Under the pieces are notes generated by a model that saw nothing but the letters and a program-made list of their open reading frames with translations, did not search any database and had not been told where the DNA came from. A stretch of DNA of 64,000 nucleotides, from contig JAFEAL010000005.1 of assembly GCA_018266435.1 (NCBI GenBank), positions 604,725 to 668,724 of the forward strand, read 5' to 3'. Both the position numbers and the translations under genes were made by a program. This document shows positions 61,676 through 64,000 of this stretch, piece after piece (positions within the stretch are counted from its first letter, which is position 1; each line of letters starts with the position of its first letter). Origin of the DNA: Bacteroidota bacterium (GTDB lineage: Bacteria > Bacteroidota > Bacteroidia > Cytophagales > Cyclobacteriaceae).

Positions 61676-61886
61676 TTTCAGACGTTATATTTTTTGTGGT
61701 TTCTTTTTTAAAACTAGGGAATAGCAGGGCTCCAATCAAAGCTCCGTAGGCCGTGCTGTTCAACGGGCGCGAAGTAATGGGGCATGTGCCACGGGTACAG
61801 CCAACAAAATGATAGTAGGTGTAGCCGGCAATTCCACCAATTATTATTCCAAGTAGTGTGAGTTTATATTTTAATAAGTAATGCAT
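61662..61886 (-). CDS. DUF6132 family small membrane protein
   Basis: A 74-residue protein with two helices (LLGIIIGGIAGYTYYHFVG; YGALIGALLFPSF) and a CTRGTCPITSRP loop with two cysteines between. This is the DUF6132 pattern, repeatedly found near rhodaneses. The CxxxxCP loop could carry sulfur. Start and OsmC stop share one base (TGATG), so the genes are coupled. Confidence 0.85.
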   Translation of the reverse strand: MHYLLKYKLTLLGIIIGGIAGYTYYHFVGCTRGTCPITSRPLNSTAYGALIGALLFPSFKKETTKNITSENEKK

Positions 61887-62347
61887 CAGGCAGGCTGTGC
61901 TACAGCTTGTGTTTGGTTATTGAAAATTTCTTTTTCGTTGTAAATTATTTGCCAGGTAACAGGCATGATTTTTTTGAGCATATGGCTAACTCCGCAGATT
62001 TTTTCCTGCGAGGTCATTACGGCATCAAAAGCGGCTTGCTCGTCTTCAATATTCCCTTTCATTTCATAGATGATATTGGCCGACACATACTCAATGGGTT
62101 GTTGTTTGCTGATTTCTCCGCTTACTTTTAAGTTCAGGTCGGTCAGTTGTTTGCCTTGTTTGCGAAGCAGGGCGATTACATCCATGCCCGTGCACCCCGA
62201 GAGCGCAGTGAGAACAAATGGCTTAGGGATGGATCCGCGATCTTCGCCACCTACTCGCTCGGGGGCATCCATGACTACCGTATGACCATTGACCAGTGCG
62301 TTGAATTGCATTTTGCCCATCCACTGAGCTTCTATTTCGTGTTTCAT
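61886..62347 (-). CDS. OsmC family peroxide/persulfide-reactive protein
   Basis: A 153-residue OsmC/Ohr-like dimer protein with the two reactive cysteines C52 (SGCTGMDVI) and C118 (EKICGVSHML), as in the OsmC subgroup. These reduce organic hydroperoxides and have been tied to persulfides in some bacteria. The frame extends upstream by 15 codons, but the ATG at 62347 fits the conserved HEIEAQWMGKMQF. It is second in the operon, 10 bases after DUF2892. Confidence 0.9.
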   Translation of the reverse strand: MKHEIEAQWMGKMQFNALVNGHTVVMDAPERVGGEDRGSIPKPFVLTALSGCTGMDVIALLRKQGKQLTDLNLKVSGEISKQQPIEYVSANIIYEMKGNIEDEQAAFDAVMTSQEKICGVSHMLKKIMPVTWQIIYNEKEIFNNQTQAVAQPA

Positions 62348-62357
62348 CTTTTTAATT

Positions 62358-62567
62358 TTATTGTTGAGATTTATTTTTTGTAGTAATACCAAAAGGCAAG
62401 TAGAGCGGACAAAAACTGATGAAACTAGTGACCACTAAAACGATGGACAGAATGGCCAGAATAGCCGCAGTTGTGCCCGTGATTTGATTGGTGAAATAAA
62501 GAACCGCAATGATAACTGCCGCGAGCAATCGTATTACCCGGTCGGCCGAACCCATATTTTTTTTCAT
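62358..62567 (-). CDS. DUF2892 family membrane protein (YgaP transmembrane type)
   Basis: A 69-residue protein beginning MKKNMGSADRVIRLLAAV, followed by two helices (about 11-29 and 33-54) and a CPLYLPFGI end. This is the DUF2892 fold that is fused to rhodanese in E. coli YgaP, where it anchors a sulfur transferase to the membrane. Here it is a separate first gene of the operon, next to two separate rhodaneses. A near -7 box and a Crp-type site lie directly upstream. Confidence 0.88.
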   Translation of the reverse strand: MKKNMGSADRVIRLLAAVIIAVLYFTNQITGTTAAILAILSIVLVVTSFISFCPLYLPFGITTKNKSQQ

Positions 62568-62593
62568 ACCTGATCTTTTTAGTTTTTGTAAGG

Positions 62594-62601
62594 CAAAGAT
62601 C
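62594..62601 (-). promoter_or_regulatory. -7 box of the sulfur/redox operon
   Basis: On the minus strand GATCTTTG differs at one base from TAnnTTTG, 26 bases before the DUF2892 start. Transcription should begin near 62590. Confidence 0.45.
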
Positions 62602-62622
62602 AATAGGAAAAAAATACAGGAG

Positions 62623-62638
62623 AGTGACTTTGGTCACA
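62623..62638. promoter_or_regulatory. Crp/Fnr-type operator upstream of the sulfur/redox operon
   Basis: On the minus strand TGTGACCAAAGTCACT, with perfect GTGAC/GTCAC arms, resembles the TGTGA-N6-TCACA site of Crp. Its centre is about 40-41 bases from the predicted start, the class II activator position. It overlaps the last codons of the Crp/Fnr gene itself. Confidence 0.6.
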
Positions 62639-63263
62639 ATTCCCTCAGTAATTTGATTTGATTGCGGTAGAGCAGCACTTTTTTGTCATTTTCAAGTTTT
62701 TTCAGCAACCGCGAAATCACTTCTCTTGATGAGGCCATTTCGTTGGCAATTTCTTCATGCGAAAGATTGATGAGCGAAGACCCGGTGGCTTTGGATTTTT
62801 CTTTGAGGTAATGCACCAGGCGTTCATCCAGTTTTTGAAAGGCTAATTGGTCAATGGCATTTAACAACTCGTTAAAGCGGCTACGAATGGTGCGCATCAC
62901 AAAACTTTTCCAGGTAGGAAATTTAGCAATCCATTCGTCCATGTTCCCAATGGGAATGGCCAAAAATTCAACCTCACTTTCGGCAGTTGCTTTTACTTCA
63001 CTGGGGTATTGCTGCATGCAGCAGGTAAAGGTCATGGCGCAGCTTTCGTTGGCATGCACATAGTATAGCAACAGCTCTTTGCCGGCCTGATCCACCCGGG
63101 TTATCTTCAGGATTCCTTTCAATAAAAGCGGAATTATTCTTACGGTTTGTCCAATGTCGAGTAGTACATCGCCTTCTTTTACTGAAACAATTTTTGCTTT
63201 AGATTCAATTTCACGCAGCAACTCTGGTTCAAAAATAGTTTTGAATTTTTCGGTGATATTCAT
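62634..63263 (-). CDS. Crp/Fnr family regulator with cysteine cluster
   Basis: A 209-residue regulator: cyclic-nucleotide-like beta barrel (about 25-120), dimer helix (120-145) and winged helix with recognition helix SREVISRLL. R180, E181 and R185 match the E. coli Crp residues that read TGTGA. Three cysteines (C75, C81, C82 in ESCAMTFTCCMQQ) stand in the barrel where a ligand would sit, and could sense thiol oxidation, persulfide or a metal/Fe-S cluster. It has no Fnr-type N-terminal Cys set. It lies 66 bases upstream of the sulfur/redox operon, and a matching site lies at its own end. Confidence 0.9.
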   Translation of the reverse strand: MNITEKFKTIFEPELLREIESKAKIVSVKEGDVLLDIGQTVRIIPLLLKGILKITRVDQAGKELLLYYVHANESCAMTFTCCMQQYPSEVKATAESEVEFLAIPIGNMDEWIAKFPTWKSFVMRTIRSRFNELLNAIDQLAFQKLDERLVHYLKEKSKATGSSLINLSHEEIANEMASSREVISRLLKKLENDKKVLLYRNQIKLLREL

Positions 63264-63289
63264 GTTGTGAAGGTAGCAAAAGAGTTGGT

Positions 63290-63309
63290 AGTGCTTGGGT
63301 AAAAGCACT
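63290..63309. promoter_or_regulatory. Inverted repeat upstream of the Crp/Fnr gene
   Basis: AGTGCTT and AAGCACT, a perfect seven-base dyad with a six-base centre, lie 27-46 bases before the regulator start. It differs from the TGTGA site. It could be an operator, or a weak hairpin at the end of the ferredoxin transcript. Confidence 0.35.
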
Positions 63310-63364
63310 GGTTAAAAAAATTTTCGCCAGCAGGCAATCGTATTTCGTGCAAACGGGCAACCGA

Positions 63365-63586
63365 TTAGTTTACTTTAATTACCCTAACCGGGCAGGCTCG
63401 CGCAGTGATGACTGATTCTTCATGATCTTTTTGGCTGATTTCAAGAATGAATATATTTTTTTTCAGAAAGGCTTTCAGCAGGGTAGCCTTGCCGTCTTTT
63501 TTTGACATGCGCCAAAATTCAGGCTGTAGTTCATGGCAAACTCCGCAACCGATGCATTTATTACGGTAGTGAATGAGCTTAGGCAT
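63365..63586 (-). CDS. Ferredoxin, single 4Fe-4S type
   Basis: A 73-residue protein with C11, C14, C17 in CIGCGVC and the fourth ligand C64 in ACPVRVI. So a single [4Fe-4S] cluster is expected. The start at 63586 overlaps the end of the U32 gene by eight bases (ATGCCTAA), so translation is coupled; the ferredoxin probably feeds electrons to or otherwise serves that U32 enzyme. Confidence 0.92.
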   Translation of the reverse strand: MPKLIHYRNKCIGCGVCHELQPEFWRMSKKDGKATLLKAFLKKNIFILEISQKDHEESVITARACPVRVIKVN

Positions 63587-64000
63587 TGTGGGAAGCAATC
63601 AGTTTGTAAAGCTTATCAGTACCCGCGGTTTTATGATCAAAAGGAAAGGTAATCCGGTCGCCCCGGTGTGCTTCGCTGGCAGGGTTTCCATTTACATGAA
63701 GTTCGCAAAGTGTAAACTGTTGTGCACCAAAATTTTTTCCCAGTATCAGAATTTTGTCACCAAGTTTTACGTTGCCTGTTTCCATTTCAAATTCGGCAAT
63801 CTTTCTTTTTGAAAAGAAGTTAGTGCTTTTGCCGAGATAGACTTTTTTCTCTGTAGCAGCCGAGCCCGGGTTTCTGGTCCACTCGCCCAGTTTTCTTCCC
63901 AGGTAGTACCCTTCCCAAAAGCCCCGGTTGTAGACCGTTTCAAGGCGGGTGATCCAGTAGTTGATTTTTGTTTCGTCATAATTCCCACATTTAATGGCAT
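63579..64000 (-). CDS. U32 family peptidase/hydroxylase (C-terminal part)
   Basis: The last 139 or so residues of a U32 protein; the rest lies beyond the right edge. The reading frame without ATG from the edge gives KCGNYDETKINYWITRLETV, then YNRGFWEGYYLGRKLGEW and TEKKVYLGK before the C-terminal beta domain KLGDKILILG. This matches the C-terminal portion of U32 proteins such as TrhP and YhbU/YhbV, which hydroxylate tRNA or ubiquinone with Fe-S help. A coupled ferredoxin supports an Fe-S redox role over peptidase activity. The overlapping frame at 63767-64000 that starts with an ATG is a shadow. Confidence 0.85.
   Translation of the reverse strand, partial: AIKCGNYDETKINYWITRLETVYNRGFWEGYYLGRKLGEWTRNPGSAATEKKVYLGKSTNFFSKRKIAEFEMETGNVKLGDKILILGKNFGAQQFTLCELHVNGNPASEAHRGDRITFPFDHKTAGTDKLYKLIASHNA

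Noticed and set aside
63767-64000. ATG-started frame at the right edge
   Set aside because: The frame read without a start codon gives a clear U32 C-terminus over the same bases.
1-64000. tRNA, rRNA, CRISPR array, insertion sequence, prophage, plasmid origin
   Set aside because: I looked for tRNA T-arm motifs, regular repeats, transposase and integrase motifs and found none.

Overview
The window comes from a chromosome of the phylum Bacteroidota, most likely order Cytophagales. This is judged from gene content and promoter style: a PspC/GIN-domain protein under a PadR regulator, DUF4412, DUF2490, DUF6132 and OstA-like proteins, a FtsX/MacB-type permease, a Lhr-type helicase of the ligase-associated family, SulP plus carbonic anhydrase, and exact or near matches to the Bacteroidota -7 box (TAnnTTTG) just upstream of many genes. 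There is no phage, plasmid, insertion sequence, CRISPR array, tRNA or rRNA that I can support. The layout is chromosomal, dense, and mostly housekeeping and envelope functions.

Layout. 1-830: the start of an ECF sigma factor gene leaving the window and a frameshifted gene remnant. 813-4707 (minus): a NagX-like acyltransferase, a large PspC/GIN envelope protein and its PadR repressor with a clear operator. 4825-12677: a sigma-54 two-component system (kinase and NtrC-type activator, minus) facing a HlyD adaptor, an ABC ATPase and a FtsX-like permease (plus). The divergent gap holds a 16-bp perfect palindrome and a near-consensus -24/-12 promoter, and rpoN itself lies at 52714-54189. 12750-14533: a decayed BNR/sortilin-like gene and a YitT transporter. 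14787-21412: a TolC-RND-adaptor efflux operon ending in a barrel protein. 21787-24685: two tandem paralogous porins. 24686-36625: isopentenyl-diphosphate isomerase, DNA repair helicase, DUF2490 protein, lipase-like hydrolase, SulP and carbonic anhydrase, an RNA methyltransferase, a DUF4412 protein and an M13 peptidase.

36651-43790: a PLP decarboxylase and an arginase-type ureohydrolase, an AddB-like nuclease and a GH27 alpha-galactosidase. 44295-51138: an SDR and a short AraC protein, then a complete trans-4-hydroxy-L-proline catabolic operon (deaminase, semialdehyde dehydrogenase, epimerase, D-hydroxyproline dehydrogenase) with a divergent AraC activator. 51201-59221: DoxX, RRM protein, PAP2-like protein, rpoN, asnS, a heme/ferric-reductase-like membrane protein, an M28-PDZ peptidase and an OstA/LptA-like protein.

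59316-64000 (minus) is the most interesting part. A nine-gene, almost gapless operon contains a DUF2892 protein, OsmC, DUF6132, two single-domain rhodaneses, Dps, a Cys-rich membrane protein, thioredoxin and a rhodanese-thioredoxin lipoprotein. It is preceded by a Crp/Fnr regulator gene with a cysteine cluster, a ferredoxin and a U32 peptidase. A TGTGA-type palindrome at the end of the regulator gene lies about 41 bp upstream of the predicted transcription start of the operon. The regulator's recognition helix carries the Arg-Glu-Arg set known to read such half-sites. I read this as a self-contained sulfane-sulfur/redox stress regulon.
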